From Shiraia sp. slf14 (lineage: Eukaryota; Ascomycota; Dothideomycetes; Pleosporales; Shiraiaceae): 64,000 nucleotides of DNA. The position numbers were made by a program, and so were the translations under genes. Each line of letters begins with the position of its first letter. Position 1 is the first letter of the stretch. The notes below the pieces were generated by a model. That model had not been told where the DNA came from, did no database searches, and saw only the letters and a list, made by a program, of their open reading frames with translations. The DNA lies in assembly GCA_000498155.1 (NCBI GenBank), contig AXZN01000059.1, positions 1 to 64,000 of the forward strand, in the 5' to 3' direction. Positions 1 to 12,588 of the stretch are shown here, in pieces.

Positions 1-3000
1 TAAAGTTAGCTATTACTTACTAGAGTAGGTACTATTATAAAGCTTATTAGTTATCTTCTTCTTTTTACCTAGTTTTTCTAAAATAGTTAGGCTTTTAGTA
101 CTACTCTTAGTACTTTTACCTATAGTTATCTTTACTAGAGCTTTACCTTTCTTTAGTAGTTTTCTAGTATAAGCTATTAATTAGCTATACTTAGAATATT
201 AAATTTAGTATAATTAGCTTCTTTTAGAAAGTTAGAAAATATAGTTACTAGTAAGAGTAAGATTAGAGGTAGAATTACTTACTAAATTTACTACTAGCGT
301 AGTACTAGTCTTATTAATAAGACTAGCGCTATACTAATAGTAAATTTACTAAAATATCTCTAACTTATTATAATAAAATATCTATAACCTTATTTTTAGT
401 AATTTTACTTTCTTAACTTAACTAGATAAGTAATAGTTTAATACTATATTACTTTATTTATAATAAACTATTCTTCTTCTCTTAATAATCTTTAGTTTAA
501 ATCTAAAACTAACTTAGGGCCTTAATAAGATAAGAATAATATTTCCTAGCTAAGCCTATTATTATTAAATAACGCTTTACTAGTAATAATACTTATAGCC
601 TATTATAGTAAACCTAAAAAGACTCTACCTAATAAATCTAGAAAAATTATTAATAAGTACTAAGTAGCTAGTTAAAAATACCTATATAACTTTTATTAGT
701 AGTTTAGAAAAGAGTATATTAATACTATTAAGTAACTTAATATAGCTAACTTAAAATTATTTATACTATATTTTAAAAGTTAGTTATATAAGATAGCTAT
801 AGATAAAGCGTAAGTAAAAGGTAATACTACTAGTAACTATTACTTATATATTTTAGATAGAATAAAGGTAAATTTTAGATATAAAAAGTAGAGAGAGACC
901 TACCTAAATTTACTAGTACCTAGCTAGACTAGAAATTATTCTATAGTTAGAAGAATAATAATAGTAATATTATAATCTAAAAATAAATTAAGAAACTTAA
1001 TAAGTATAGTAAGGCGCTATAAGTTATTAAAGAAGTAGCTTAATAAAAGTTAATTTAAATATATTAGTTAACTATACTATATTCTACTAAAAGAAAGATA
1101 TAATACCTATATTACTTAAACTTAATATAAATTCTCTAGTAAAGCTTATAAGCTTTATTTTAAGTATAACTATATACTAGTTAGCTTAACTATTACTTAG
1201 CTAATTACTTAGTACTACCTTTACTTATTTCTCTACTACTATTATAAAAGAATTTATAACTTATATATCTAGTTAGGTAGAGATAAATTAGAATTAGAAA
1301 TACTAATATATTAAGTAAGTAAAGTAATAGTTATACGTCTTATTATATACTAATAATTATAGTTTTATATTATTAAAATTCTATATAAATATATATTAGA
1401 AAATAATTCTATACCTCTTTAACTTAATTCTACTAGTTTACTTATTATTTATTTTAATAAATAGTTTACTAAAGGTAAGTAAGTTATTATATTAACTATT
1501 ATAGTAGCTTAACTTTAGAAATATTTTCTAAATAGTAAATAGAAGTTAGCGTTAATAAAAAGATATTTACTACTTCCTAGCTTATATTCTAATTAGATAA
1601 TAAGCTACTATACTAAGGAAATAAATTTTAGCTATATTAATAAATTAAAGGCTAATATAATACTAGATTAGCTCTTTTACTTAGATAAAAATTCTATTTT
1701 AGAAGATATATAGAAGTTTATTATATTACTTAATCTTAGAAGAAACCTAATTAGTAGTACTAGATTAAATAAGAAGTAATAGTAAAGAAGTTTATTACTT
1801 ATTTATAATTATACTTATATCCCTTCTTATAATTATATATAAATCTAGAAATAAAAAAATAAAGAACTTTCTTATCTAAGTAAATAATATAATACTATAA
1901 TTAAGTACTAGCTATACTTATACCTCTAGTAGTACTCTAACTCTTTATACTTCTTTTTAGTAAATTATTATATATATTTTATACGTAGAGTTATACTACT
2001 AGTTATAATACTATTTAGTATTTTAGTAGTAAATAAATCTTTCTTCTTAATTATAAAAATATCTATAAAAGAAAGTTTAAGTATATCCTTTTTATCCTAG
2101 TATAGTTATAAAGATACCTTCTACTTTTAATTTTAAGTTAGTATAAGTATAACTAGCTTCTACTTTATATATAGTAGAGTTTCTAACTCTACTTTCTTTT
2201 CTTTTACTACTACTTTTCTTTTTCTCTTAGTACTTTTTATACGTTTTATACTTACCTTAAGTAGAGTACTTATATTTACCTCTATAAGCTTAATATTCTT
2301 AAAGTATATATATATAATAGTACTACTATTCTTCTAAGTAAAGAAGCTAAGTATCTCTTTTATCTCTATTATATCTCTAGTATTAATTCCTAACTTAATT
2401 AGCTAGTTCTTTATTATAATCTTAACTATAAGGGTTTTTAGTAGGTATATAAATATATTTAACTAGCCTTAATAAATATTATAAAGAAGGCTAGTACTAA
2501 TAAAGTTATTAATATTCTTATATATACGTAGTAGAAGAAAGATTTAGATTTTATTTATATCTTTATTAGATAAAGTAACGTCTTTTATAACTATTACTTA
2601 CTACTAATAAGCTTTACTAATTTAAAGGCTAATTAGCCTTAGATATAAGAGTATTTTATTAGCTAGAGGCTTAAGGTTACTAACTTCTTCTTTAATATAC
2701 CTTAAGCTTACTATAATAGTAGTATAAGTACTAATATACTTTTAAATACTATACTATTTAATACTATAGTTTTATTAAATATACTTTATCTTCTAAGAGA
2801 ACTTTAGAGCTTACTAGTAAATAAGGCTTATATATAGCTTTACTAAGTATTACTAATAGTTAGTACTAGAATTTTCTTTTATAAGTAGACTTATAACTAG
2901 ATATTTAATAGCCTAGGTAAATTATTATTTACTATATATATTAGCTTTAGTTTTAGTTTATTTTATTAACTATACTTACTATAAAACGTATCTTAGCTTA

Positions 3001-5200
3001 TACTTTTATATAAAGTACTTATTATAAAGTAGTAATAAGATAAAAGAGGTAGTTATTTTAAACTTATATTTATAAAGAGTATTATAGTTTAGTTAAAAGC
3101 TATTAAAAATTAAAAGAGGTATACTAAAATAATAATATAGATTTAATTAATAAGAATATAAAATAAGCTTAAAGAAAGAATAGTAGTAGAAGTAATTAGT
3201 TAGTTTATATATCTTACGTGCTTACTAGAGTTATAAATATAATAGTTATAGCTACTATTATACTATAGAAGTAACGCGTATTAAAAATAATAATAGTAGC
3301 TATAGCTATAATAATAGTACTTATTAATAATATTAAATTCTAGTAATACTTTAATTAAACTAAATAGCCTTTAGCTGCACTACTAGATTATTCTTACTAA
3401 TATTATTATTCTCTAATACTTTATCTAACTTAAGATCTACGCGATAGGCTTTAGCCTTAGAGAGAACCTAATTAAACTCTCCTACTAAGCTTAGTATAAG
3501 AGATAATAGTAGAAATATATACTAATTAATATAGTTTTAAACGCGCTAGCGTATTAATATATATTCTTTAAACTAAGGTTTTTTTTACTTATTAGTATAG
3601 TAAAGTCGCGTATTATTAGAATTAAAATCTATTTTAATAAATTATTCTATATACTAAGCTAGAGTCTCTTCTAGAAAGTAGGTACTATTATTAAACTTAG
3701 AAACTTTATTATAAAGTTTATACTACGCCTCTACTAGTATAGTACTCTAGTAGTCTTTTATTCTAGCTAAAGAATATTTATATAGTATAACTAGTTTTTT
3801 ATATATAATATTTAGTTATTCTTTCTAGTACTAAATATAATATATATTCTAATTTTTTACGTAATAGATAATCTCTCTTTAAATAATAAGAATATAGACT
3901 ATATATATTATAACGCGATTAGTAAGCTATAATATTAAGAAGTAGTTACTAGTCTAAAGCTATTAAAAGTATACCTAGATATATTAGAGAAAATATAATA
4001 GAGTATAGAGCTATTACTTCTTACTTACTAATAAAATAATAACTACTTAAAAATTTAATACTACTAGAACTTAATCTACTAATTAGCTATACTTATCTAT
4101 ACTTATCTCGTATATATAATAATCTTTAAATTTAATCTCTAGATTAAGAGAGAGACTTAATATATAGTATATATATAATAGTATACCTATCTCTAACTTA
4201 TAATCTAACTTAATATATACTAGAATATACTCTATTTTATCTAGCCTAACTATAGTAAGGTACTAATTAGCTATACTTATAGTAGTAGATACTATTACTT
4301 TAGTATAAATCTATAATATATAGCGTAAGTAGGTATTAATTATAGTATAAATATATATATTATATAGCTTTAGCTTATTATATTTATTAATTAATTATAT
4401 AAAATTTAAACTAGGTATAATATATTCTTCTCTTTATTACTAAGTATCTTAATCTTAGTACTCTATTATAATTAGGTTAAGCTTTTAGTAAGTAGCGTAT
4501 AGTTAGTCTTATAATACTATTAAGCCTTACTTTAAGAGAATATATTAATAAACTATTTTTTTTTTATAACTATTAATTATTAAACTAGATAAGAACTTCT
4601 CTTATAGTATATATATAGCCTTTTTATTTATATTATTTTTTATAACCCTTTCTTACTTATAAAACTTCTACTTAATATATAAATTATACTTAATTTAGTA
4701 TAAAACTCTTATAAATATATTAAACTTATTCTTATTTAGGTTAATAAGTTAATAAGTATTTTCTTATTTATTAGGCTTATCTTAAATACTAATATAATTA
4801 CTTATATCTAAATATAATACTCTACCTCTTTAGATAGTCTTTATATTATACCTTATTTTATAAGCTAATATTTAAGTATCTACTTCTTATACTTAATACT
4901 ACGCTCTTTCTTAAGCTAAATAGTAATATTTTAGACTTTTATACTCTTATTAACTTAATAAATAATCTTATTATAATATAGTTTAAAGTTCTTTACTAAG
5001 TAACTTATATTTAAGTTATAGTAATAGATCTAAAAGTAATAGTATAAAGTACTATTATATTTTATAAAGTATATATATTATTAATATAGTATAAGTACTA
5101 ATATAAAAGATATTATTTATATAATACTTATATTAAATTATATATCTTAGTAATATAAGGCGCGCTACGATAGTTATATACGTATTTTATAAAGAGGGGC
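1..5200. repeat. RIP-mutated AT-rich repeat tract
   Basis: Very AT-rich sequence with stops in every frame and no usable ORF. Reading the top strand I find TpG only at 3219-3220 and 3376-3377 and CpA only at 3378-3379, although CpT, CpC and some CpG survive. Loss of CpA on both strands is the mark of RIP (CpA to TpA), which acts on duplicated DNA in ascomycetes, so this is best read as a dead transposon or nested transposons. The element type cannot be recognised because coding capacity is gone. The tract runs off the left edge of the window and ends abruptly near 5200, where TpG and CpA become normal again. Confidence 0.9.
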
Positions 5201-5312
5201 TAATTTGATTTTCGCGTTTTAGCGGATTTGTCGCAATCGCTGACTGTACCTGCAGCTTTTATACGGTCCCGAATCCCTGGGACCGCCCTGTCCTCCAAAT
5301 ACTCGGCCAACG

Positions 5313-7045
5313 ATGAAGGTTACGAGTCTGACTGTTCTCGGCGCAATCACTGCATCTGCATGTGCAAGCAGGTTTGAGCCTGACGGTTTCAACGTGACAA
5401 AGGCTTTGATCGGCAATGGTGTGGATGTGTCGAAAATTCCAGGATTGACTGCTTTGGTGGACCGCACATCAAGCAGTGCCTGTTCAATCGCTGTATGTCG
5501 CCGGTCCAGAGCTCCTATCAACTCGCAACAGGGAAATTGACTTTGTTCATAGTGTGACTCCTTGGCGATCATATTTGGCAATGACAGCGTGCTATTCCAA
5601 GGGAGTTCGACGTACGATGCTTTCACCGGTGCATACTGGGCAGCCCAACAAGGCAACGTCAACCCCCAATGTGTCTTCAAACCATCCATAAGCCTCCATG
5701 TTTCGACAGCAGTGCTGATCTCTCGTCTTACGCAATGTCCATTTGCTGTCAAAGGTGGCGGTCATGCTGCCTTTGCAGGAGGCTCAAGCATCGAGGGAGG
5801 TATTACCGTAGCATTGGAGAGACTGGACGAGATCACGGTGTCGTCTGATAAGAATATTGCAACCATCGGGCCAGGGAATCGCTGGTTGAAAGTCTACGAA
5901 ACACTTGAGCTGTCTGGTTTAGCAGTCATTGGGGGCCGTGTAAGTGTCTGGTGTTCCATCAACCATTCGTTCATATGTCACTGTACCATTCACTTGCTGA
6001 CAGGAAATAGGTTTCCTCGGTTGGTGTCTCTGGTCTGACTCTTGGCGGTGGTATCTCTCATTTCGCGAATGTCTACGGATGGGCTTGCGATAATGTGGAA
6101 TCCTACGAATTAGTGACTGCATCTGGCAGCATCATTAACGTCAGCGCATCCAAGTACCCTGACCTCTTTTGGGCTCTCCGAGGTGGCGGTAACAATTTTG
6201 GCATTGTTACCAAGTTCAACATGAGGGCATTTGCTCTCGGTGCTATGTGGGGTGGAAGTCGAGTGTATTTGGAGTCTGAGTTTGACAATGTTTATAAGAC
6301 TTACGCCGACATTGCGAAGAACGCTGCAAAAGATCTTAAACAGGCTCAAATCGTCTCCTTCGCACTACAAAACGGAACGAAACTTGCTGCAGTGCAACTA
6401 GAGTATTCAGAGCCTACTGAATGGCCACAGATTCTTAGCCCCTGGAAAGCTTTCCCGGCAGCCCAGGATACAACAGCGATCTCGAACCTCAGCCAACTGA
6501 CGAGGAACTTGGGTGATGGTGCCCCTGATGGTGTTCAAGAAACCTACTGGGACCATACTTATAAGCTGGACGCTAGCCTTATGAAGTTTAGCATTGGGAC
6601 GTTCTATGAAATGCTCCCTGCTATATCCGATGCTGCAGGCATTTTCCCCGTGTTGTCATTCCAGGCCATCACTGTTCCAGCTATGGAGGCCATGCAACGT
6701 GACGGCGGCAACGCTCTGGGACTAGATCCCAAGAAGGGACCGATTTACATTTGCAATGCAGCTATTCTCTGGAGTGATGCTGCAGATAACGAGCGCATAC
6801 TGTCGTTTAGCAATGCTTTGTACCAGCGGTTGCAGGCTGAAGCTATGACGAGGAACCTGGCAAACGACTTCGTCTACATGAATTACGCGTCTCCGTGGCA
6901 AGATGTTGTTTCCAGTTATGGGGCTGCCAATAAGGCGAGACTCAAAAAGATTGCTGGTGAGTATGATCCTGCTGGTGTGTTCCAACGCCTGCAGCCAGGA
7001 TACTTCAAGCTTGAGGGTGCCCCATATGGACCATTTCCAGCTTGA
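5313..7045 (+). CDS. Secreted FAD-binding oxidoreductase, berberine-bridge-enzyme-like
   Basis: Three exons (5313-5492, 5553-5939, 6011-7045) with introns of 60 and 71 nt, both phase 0, give 533 residues. A hydrophobic signal peptide covers about residues 1-19. The FAD_binding_4 domain follows, with the GGGHA motif whose His131 is the expected covalent 8-alpha flavin anchor. The segment after intron 2 reads VSSVGVSGLTLGGG; it lacks the Cys used by bicovalent family members, so a single flavin bond is likely. The C-terminal BBE domain is clear (YMNYASPW near 6880-6903, DPAGVFQRLQPG near 6966-7001). Family members oxidise alcohols, sugars or alkaloid/polyketide intermediates; the substrate here is unknown. 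Only about 110 bp of normal sequence separates the start from the RIP tract, so its promoter may be compromised or silenced. Confidence 0.88.
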
Positions 7046-7338
7046 AATCTACTGTAACAAAATATTGAATATTATTGAATGTTGTGGACGAATCGGTATA
7101 CACATGGGTTTGTTGGTATATTGATGATCACATGTTATGATGCAGCTCACGTGACCGGGCGAGGCTGCCGCCAAGACACGGGCGGTTAGCGCAAAGAGCT
7201 CCTTGCCTCTCACGTTTGCGTCAGCCTTTTGGACTTCTCTTCCCCATCAACACCAACCCGCCGCAACCCACCGCCTGTTTCAAGCGACCGTCTCGTAACA
7301 CGACTCTGCATAGAAACACATCTTTGATCGACTCCAGC

Positions 7339-8400
7339 ATGTCTCGCGGCGGCGGCACCACCCTCTACGTCACCGGCTTTGGTCACGGTACCCGCGCCCG
7401 CGACCTTGCCTACGAATTCGAACGGTACGTCCCTCAACGTCTCGCCCTTCCCTCCCACCGCTTCGCCCCTCCCTCGCCCATGCCCTCTTCCTCCTCTATA
7501 CCTTCTCCTCCACCTCGGCGCTGCTAGGCGACGATTGCCTCTCCCGATCTCCTTCCTCCCGTCGCGAAAAAAAACCGTCGCGTGCACCTCTCCCGTGCCC
7601 CATCCTACGCCCCATCCCGCGCCGTCCTGACCCGCCTTCTTCCGAACAACATATCTGACAAACCAAAAGCTATGGTCGCCTCGTTCGCTGCGATATTCCA
7701 GCTCCTCGTTCAGCTTCAAGCAGGCTGTAAGTATACCTCGGCACCTCACAAATAGAACCAAAGCAGCTGATTTTTCCGAGCAGGTTCGCCTTCGTCGAGT
7801 ACGAGAGCCGCCGTGATGCCGACGATGCTTACCATGAGATGCACAACAAGCGTATTGGCCGCGATGACTTGTTGAAGATTGAGGTGCGTACAACCATTGC
7901 CAATTCGCATAGCCAGACCTGTTCTAACACTCTGGGTACAGTGGGCACGCACTCCTCCTTCGGCTTCATGGCGCTTCGACTCTGGTCGCGACCGTCCCCG
8001 TGGTGAGCGCTCCGACCGCGGTGAGCGTAGCGAGCGTGGTGGACGAGACCGATCTCCTCGTCGCCGCAGCACCTCTCCCCGCCGTGACCGTGATGGCTTC
8101 TCCCCCCGCAAGGATGATCGCCGCGAACGCGACTACGACCGTCGTGACCGTGACCGCTCAAGGAGCCCCAACGGTGACCGCGAGATGAAGGATGTTCGTG
8201 ACCGTGAGGACGACCGTGGCGACCGTGATCGTGACGAGAGGCGCGAGCGTGATCGCGAGGCCGCTGCTCCTACCGAAGAGCGTAAGAGTGAGATCTTCAT
8301 CCGTCTCTTCGTGATGAAAGATCATATTACTGATTCGTACTCAGCAGGCGACTCTCCACCCCCTCCAGCCGCACATGAAGATCTCGACGTGGCTGAGTAG
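7339..8400 (+). CDS. SR-type RNA-binding protein (RRM plus RS/RD-rich tail)
   Basis: Five exons: 7339-7424, 7670-7726, 7784-7883, 7942-8281 and 8348-8400, 211 residues. One RRM covers about residues 8-80 (TTLYVTGFG as RNP2, LFAFVEYE as RNP1), followed by WARTPPSASWRFD and a long Arg/Asp/Ser-rich tail with RSRSP and SPRR dipeptides, as in fungal SR splicing factors. It should act in nuclear pre-mRNA splicing or mRNA export. Intron 1 (245 nt) is far longer than the others (57-66 nt), a common site of regulation in SR genes. The last intron (8282-8347) is 66 nt, has a CTGAT branch sequence near its 3' end and contains no in-frame stop, so retention would add 22 residues without truncation. Length and domain order fit the family. 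Confidence 0.88.
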
Positions 8401-10383
8401 ACTGCAACCACTGTCTTGCTTCCGCGCAACCCTTAGCACATGGCGCTTGTCCGGTTATCCGCGACATAAGCGCGTTTACCTGAAAATTGGTTCAAGTATG
8501 GATGTTTGAGTAGCGACAAAAGGTGCACGGGTTTTCGTTTCTATAGATGGCGGCTGGGGTCACTGCTCAGTCAGTCACAATTAATTTGTCAAGCAGTCCG
8601 ACATCCGGCTTCGGGTCTCTTTTATGGCGATCGGTTTTTTCGGCGATTATTTACGCGGTCCCCTGGTTTCGATCGGTCGATTTCGACGGTACGATGGGCC
8701 TCAATCCCTATACACTACTCGAGCGAATATTAAGGTCGAACTTGCTCCCTCTTCTCCCTCGCACGATTCTCCCGATGCTCGCACGATGTCACCCCCCGAT
8801 TACCCTTCCTCGCCCTACCACCCCCCGATGCGAATCTTACTGACAAGGTTTGTACATCTTGCTTCACCTCTGTCCCCAATGTGTGCCCACTGTGACATTG
8901 CTTGCCAAATTGTCCTGATTTGTAGAGATACTGCATAACCTTAATTCACAAAAGTCCCGATTGACGACGAACCTTGCCTTTGTATATGATGAGCATGACT
9001 TGAATTTGATTTGATATATCCATCTCCTGTCACCAATCCACACACACATCCTGCACTTCATCACCTTTCCCGATCATGTCCTCCCATCGCAGGCGCCCTG
9101 CTAGCGATGTGAATACCTATCCTTGCCCATGACTTTCTGCCCCACACCTATGCGTTGCCATGAGCCTTGTTTCCCTAACGAGCAACCTTATCAAGTACAT
9201 GGACGCGTTAACTCCACTTCTTTTGCCCTCGTGCGCCCATCCCTATCCCCAGCCCGTCGCAACACCCCACAATACATGGACGTCCTTTGCTCCAGAAGGT
9301 TTGGCGCATCAAAGTGAGAAACGTCTGCTGATTCGCAAAGGGAAGGGAGGAGAGAAAGCATATCGTTTAAGGATAAGCGTACGATCTCATCAATATTTCT
9401 TGTCGATGCTCTGATAAGGATAGGTTGGTCTGGTAAGTAACACGACAATAGTGGCGTGGGCTATGTAATTAAGCAAAAGCAAATTAACCATGTCAATCGA
9501 GGATCTGGCAATTTAGAAACCTAAGTGTTAGAGATGCTGTACATTTTTGGAGTATTGCTGCAGTACTGGGCCGCGAGGACGATGACGAAGTGTAGGCATT
9601 GGATGGTTCAGGTCATGTGACAGCGGGTATACGTTCGCTGTGGCTCAGTCATGGATGTACGCGTCGAGCTAAACTAGCATACCCAGACTTCATTCGAGGT
9701 AAGAAGTAAGCAGACATGCATGTCATAGAACTCGCTTCTCCGCATTCGAAGGTTGGCGGTCTTGGGGATACTGCAGTTTGCCATTCGCCGCAGTACACCA
9801 TCATTCGCAATGTTCAGTCTGCTGCATCACGATTGCTTTCCAGGGCAACGGTTTCAACGTAGAATTCATTCGTCACGAGTTCACGATAACGGCATATCCA
9901 ACATGGAAGGGATACTCGGCATGTTCGGTAGATGTTGGAAAATGTCGCAAAAGGAGCTAAGAATGTATCAAGCTTGGTGTGCTTGGTACTGGGAGTGGAT
10001 TGCGTGTGCACAGCCCCGTGGCGCCGAGACATCTGGCGTGTGAAGGGCGCATACCGTGTACTCTCACATACTCCCCCTGCATCATCTGCGGCACTTTTTT
10101 GCTCTTGACCAACTCTTACTTTCTTCTCCTCTTCTCCCTTTCCTTTGCAACCCCACTCTCTTGCTTTTCTCCAATTTTAATTCGACTTTCTTCGCTGCAC
10201 ACGGCCAAGCGTAGTCGGGAAACAAAGACGGCCAGCTGACCAACGACGGACCAGATTTCGCCCAGCCGCTGCCGCGCAACGCCCGCAGCATATACCACCA
10301 GACTACCAGAGCGCCACTTCACAATCTGAAAACTCCCATCTCTCCTCCATCCCATTCTCCTCCTCCCAAACCAAATCCTCACA
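8401..10383. other. Intergenic region, no supported gene
   Basis: About 2 kb of normal base composition. The short open frames here (up to about 100 codons) overlap each other on both strands and show no domain, signal peptide or plausible splice structure. The last 250 bp, rich in C and T (10080-10380), look like the promoter and 5' leader of the CYSTM gene. Confidence 0.6.
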
Positions 10384-10929
10384 ATGTCTCAAAAATACGT
10401 ACGTTACTCCCTTTCCCCCCATATCAATTCCCCAGCACCCCCCACCGCGCCATCGCGTCGCATCTCATCTCCACCCGCCTGCGCCACACCTCTCCCCTTT
10501 CACCCTCCATTCAACCACACCCCTCAAAACCACACACTTACACACATACTAACCTCCCCATAGGACAACCAAGGCGCCCCGCCCCAATACCCCGTGCAAT
10601 CCCCCCCTCCAGTGCACTACGACGCCGGCCCCGCCCCTCCAGGAGGCATGCAACCCTACTACAACAACAACCAACCCCCCGCCTCGCAAGACTACTACGG
10701 CGGCTCTCCCAATCCCTACCAACAAGGCCAACCGGGTCCCTACGGCCCTCCTCAGGGCCCATACGGCCAGCCACCGCCGCAACAAGGCATGTATTATCAA
10801 CAGGGGCCGCCGCCGCCGGGAGGGTATTATCAGGATAATCGCAAGGGGGATTCGGGGGCTGGTGGGGGGTTGTTTGCGGGGTTGTGTGCGGGTTTGGCGT
10901 GTTGTTGTTGTTTGGATTGTTTGTTTTAG
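10384..10929 (+). CDS. CYSTM-domain cysteine-rich membrane protein
   Basis: Two exons, 10384-10398 (five codons, MSQKY) and 10564-10929, joined across a 165-nt intron, give 126 residues. The first 100 residues are Pro/Gln/Tyr/Gly-rich and disordered (PYYNNNQPP, GPYGPPQGPYG). The C-terminus is a short Gly/Leu/Cys-rich membrane segment ending in ACCCCLDCLF, the CYSTM signature. Yeast and plant CYSTM proteins sit at the plasma membrane as tail-anchored homodimers and are linked to stress and metal tolerance; the same role is inferred here. The first exon is very short but supplies the only in-frame ATG. Confidence 0.85.
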
Positions 10930-11522
10930 GGGGAGGGTGTGAAGAGGGAAGGAGAAGAGTGGAGTGGAGTGGTGACTTGGTGTGTGTTCGCGAGGAAGGG
11001 CTGTCGATTTTCAAGGCAGCTAGGTCGTTATTTGAATTAAGAGTTTGGAAACAAGGCTGTTTGGGGGTTCTGTTTTGTCTTAAGGGAATAACTACTAAGT
11101 TTTTTTATTACACGTCTTGGTTTGGGGTTTTGAATTGGACTTGAAGAGTACATGTAGACTGACTGAATTGATTTCCTTGGTACTTTCACAATTCAATCTG
11201 ACCTATTTTTCCTTTGAGCCTTGAACGGAATGTGTCTGCAGTATGAGTTGGGTTCTAGTAATAATCTCTCCTTCGAATCACTTGCAAGATCAGTGAGATG
11301 AAATTACAAAAGTAATGAGCATATCCGTCTAATCTTAAACAAGTCTTTCTTTACTCTACCTCCCTATGTACAATCCTCCTTCCTCATCTCCCATCCCCCA
11401 CCATCAAATCAAGACAACTCCGAAATCGGCGGAAGTTCAGCTTCACCACCATTCAATATCTCATTCCACCCCTTCTTCATTCGTTCCCAAGTATTGCAGA
11501 ATCTGAATTTTTGCTCGACTTG
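10930..11522. other. Convergent 3' intergenic region
   Basis: Lies between the ends of the CYSTM gene (+) and the orphan secreted-protein gene (-). It holds no ORF of note; it should contain both 3' UTRs and polyadenylation regions. Confidence 0.5.
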
Positions 11523-12227
11523 TTAATTGAGCACATTCATTAACGCAGATTGTTGTGTGTCTTGTTGGGCTAGTTTATCGTCTCTTTTCACTTTCACCAC
11601 CCCAATCCAATGGGCATTCGCACTATTCCTATGCCTCCACGGCGCAGTTTGAATCAACCTCGCCCGATCCAAGTAGTCGACAGTGATTGTGTGAAGCCAT
11701 TCTGCCATTCCCATTGTAGAAAAGACTTCGTCATGGATAGCATCTACTGCTGATAATTTGGGTTCTTGTGCTGGTGCTGCGGGGTTGTTGTCTCTTTTCA
11801 CACTCTCATACGCGTTCGCATTCTCTGTTGGTGTTACTTCATCTTCGCCACTGGAGTGGGTGGAAGACCGGCCGTAAATCATGCCGCCGATTTCAGGGCG
11901 CTTGATGCTTGGTTTTGAGTAGTTTCCGAGTTTGAGTGCTTCGGTGTTTGGCGAGATGGGGTTTGGAGTGTCTTGTGTGGTTTCTGGGTTTTCGGTAGGG
12001 CGCCAGGAGTGGGTTCGCCATATGGCGCTTTCTCGCATTCTTTTGGAGAGATGAGAGTCTGGTGATTCCCGGCTTTGGAGACTTGTTGAGTGTGGGTCAT
12101 CTTGAGAGGGGTTTACTGAGAACCTTATTGGGTGCCTTGCGGAGAGGTTGGGGGGTACTACTGGTAGAGCATGTATGGCAGATAAGGTGAGGCTAACATA
12201 TGCTAGGAGTGTGGTACTGAGCTTCAT
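11523..12227 (-). CDS. Orphan secreted protein with dibasic sites (array member 1)
   Basis: A single exon of 234 residues. Residues 1-20 form a signal peptide ending in HALP, so the mature chain probably starts at LPVVPP. I recognise no domain and no conserved Cys pattern. Lys-Arg pairs at about 62-63, 109-110, 144-145 and 214-215 are candidate Kex2 sites. The rest is polar and low in hydrophobic residues, as in secreted precursors or disordered effectors. The next minus-strand gene (13158-13862) is also exactly 234 residues, also has a signal peptide and KR sites, and shares a collinear upstream block, so the two are probably old tandem duplicates whose coding regions have diverged. Function unknown. 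Confidence 0.72.
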   Translation of the reverse strand: MKLSTTLLAYVSLTLSAIHALPVVPPNLSARHPIRFSVNPSQDDPHSTSLQSRESPDSHLSKRMRESAIWRTHSWRPTENPETTQDTPNPISPNTEALKLGNYSKPSIKRPEIGGMIYGRSSTHSSGEDEVTPTENANAYESVKRDNNPAAPAQEPKLSAVDAIHDEVFSTMGMAEWLHTITVDYLDRARLIQTAPWRHRNSANAHWIGVVKVKRDDKLAQQDTQQSALMNVLN

Positions 12228-12304
12228 CGTGTATTCTTATTCTTTTATAAAATTATTGTGCAAAAGAAATTGGCTGGGAACTGTCTTTAAAGTAATGGTC
12301 CTCA

Positions 12305-12588
12305 CTTGATGATCTTGATTTTTAAATATGCTACTGGTCTTTAAGTATTCAACGTTCCACTTTGGCTGAGAAAATAATTCTCTCAACTATACCACTTGCC
12401 AAGGTCCATGCAAGTTAGTGTTGTAACTTCGCCTGGAGGCTCTTTCCTTGAACGAACATGTCCTCCAAAAGGACACCAAGGTATCATATACAAAGGAGGA
12501 TGCACTCTAGCCACAGGACTACCAAAAGATTTCATTGTGGCTGGGCTGTCGGGAAAGTTGTCGGATGTGTTCTGGAACGTTTGTGGCT
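12305..12588 (-). promoter_or_regulatory. Conserved upstream block A (duplicated at 13962-14265)
   Basis: Starts 78 bp upstream of the ATG at 12227. On the top strand it shares, in the same order and near-equal spacing with block B, the anchors CTTGATGA (12305), TACTGGTCTTTA (12332), TGCCAAGGT (12397), CGCCTG (12430), TCCTCC (12461), AGCCACA (12509), ATTGTGGCTGG (12534) and GTTTGTGGCT (12579). Read as promoter of the 11523-12227 gene. Confidence 0.6.

Noticed and set aside
7210..7893. 227-codon minus-strand ORF
   Set aside because: Antisense to the SR-protein gene and its C-rich leader; Arg/Gly-rich composition is a mirror of the coding strand.
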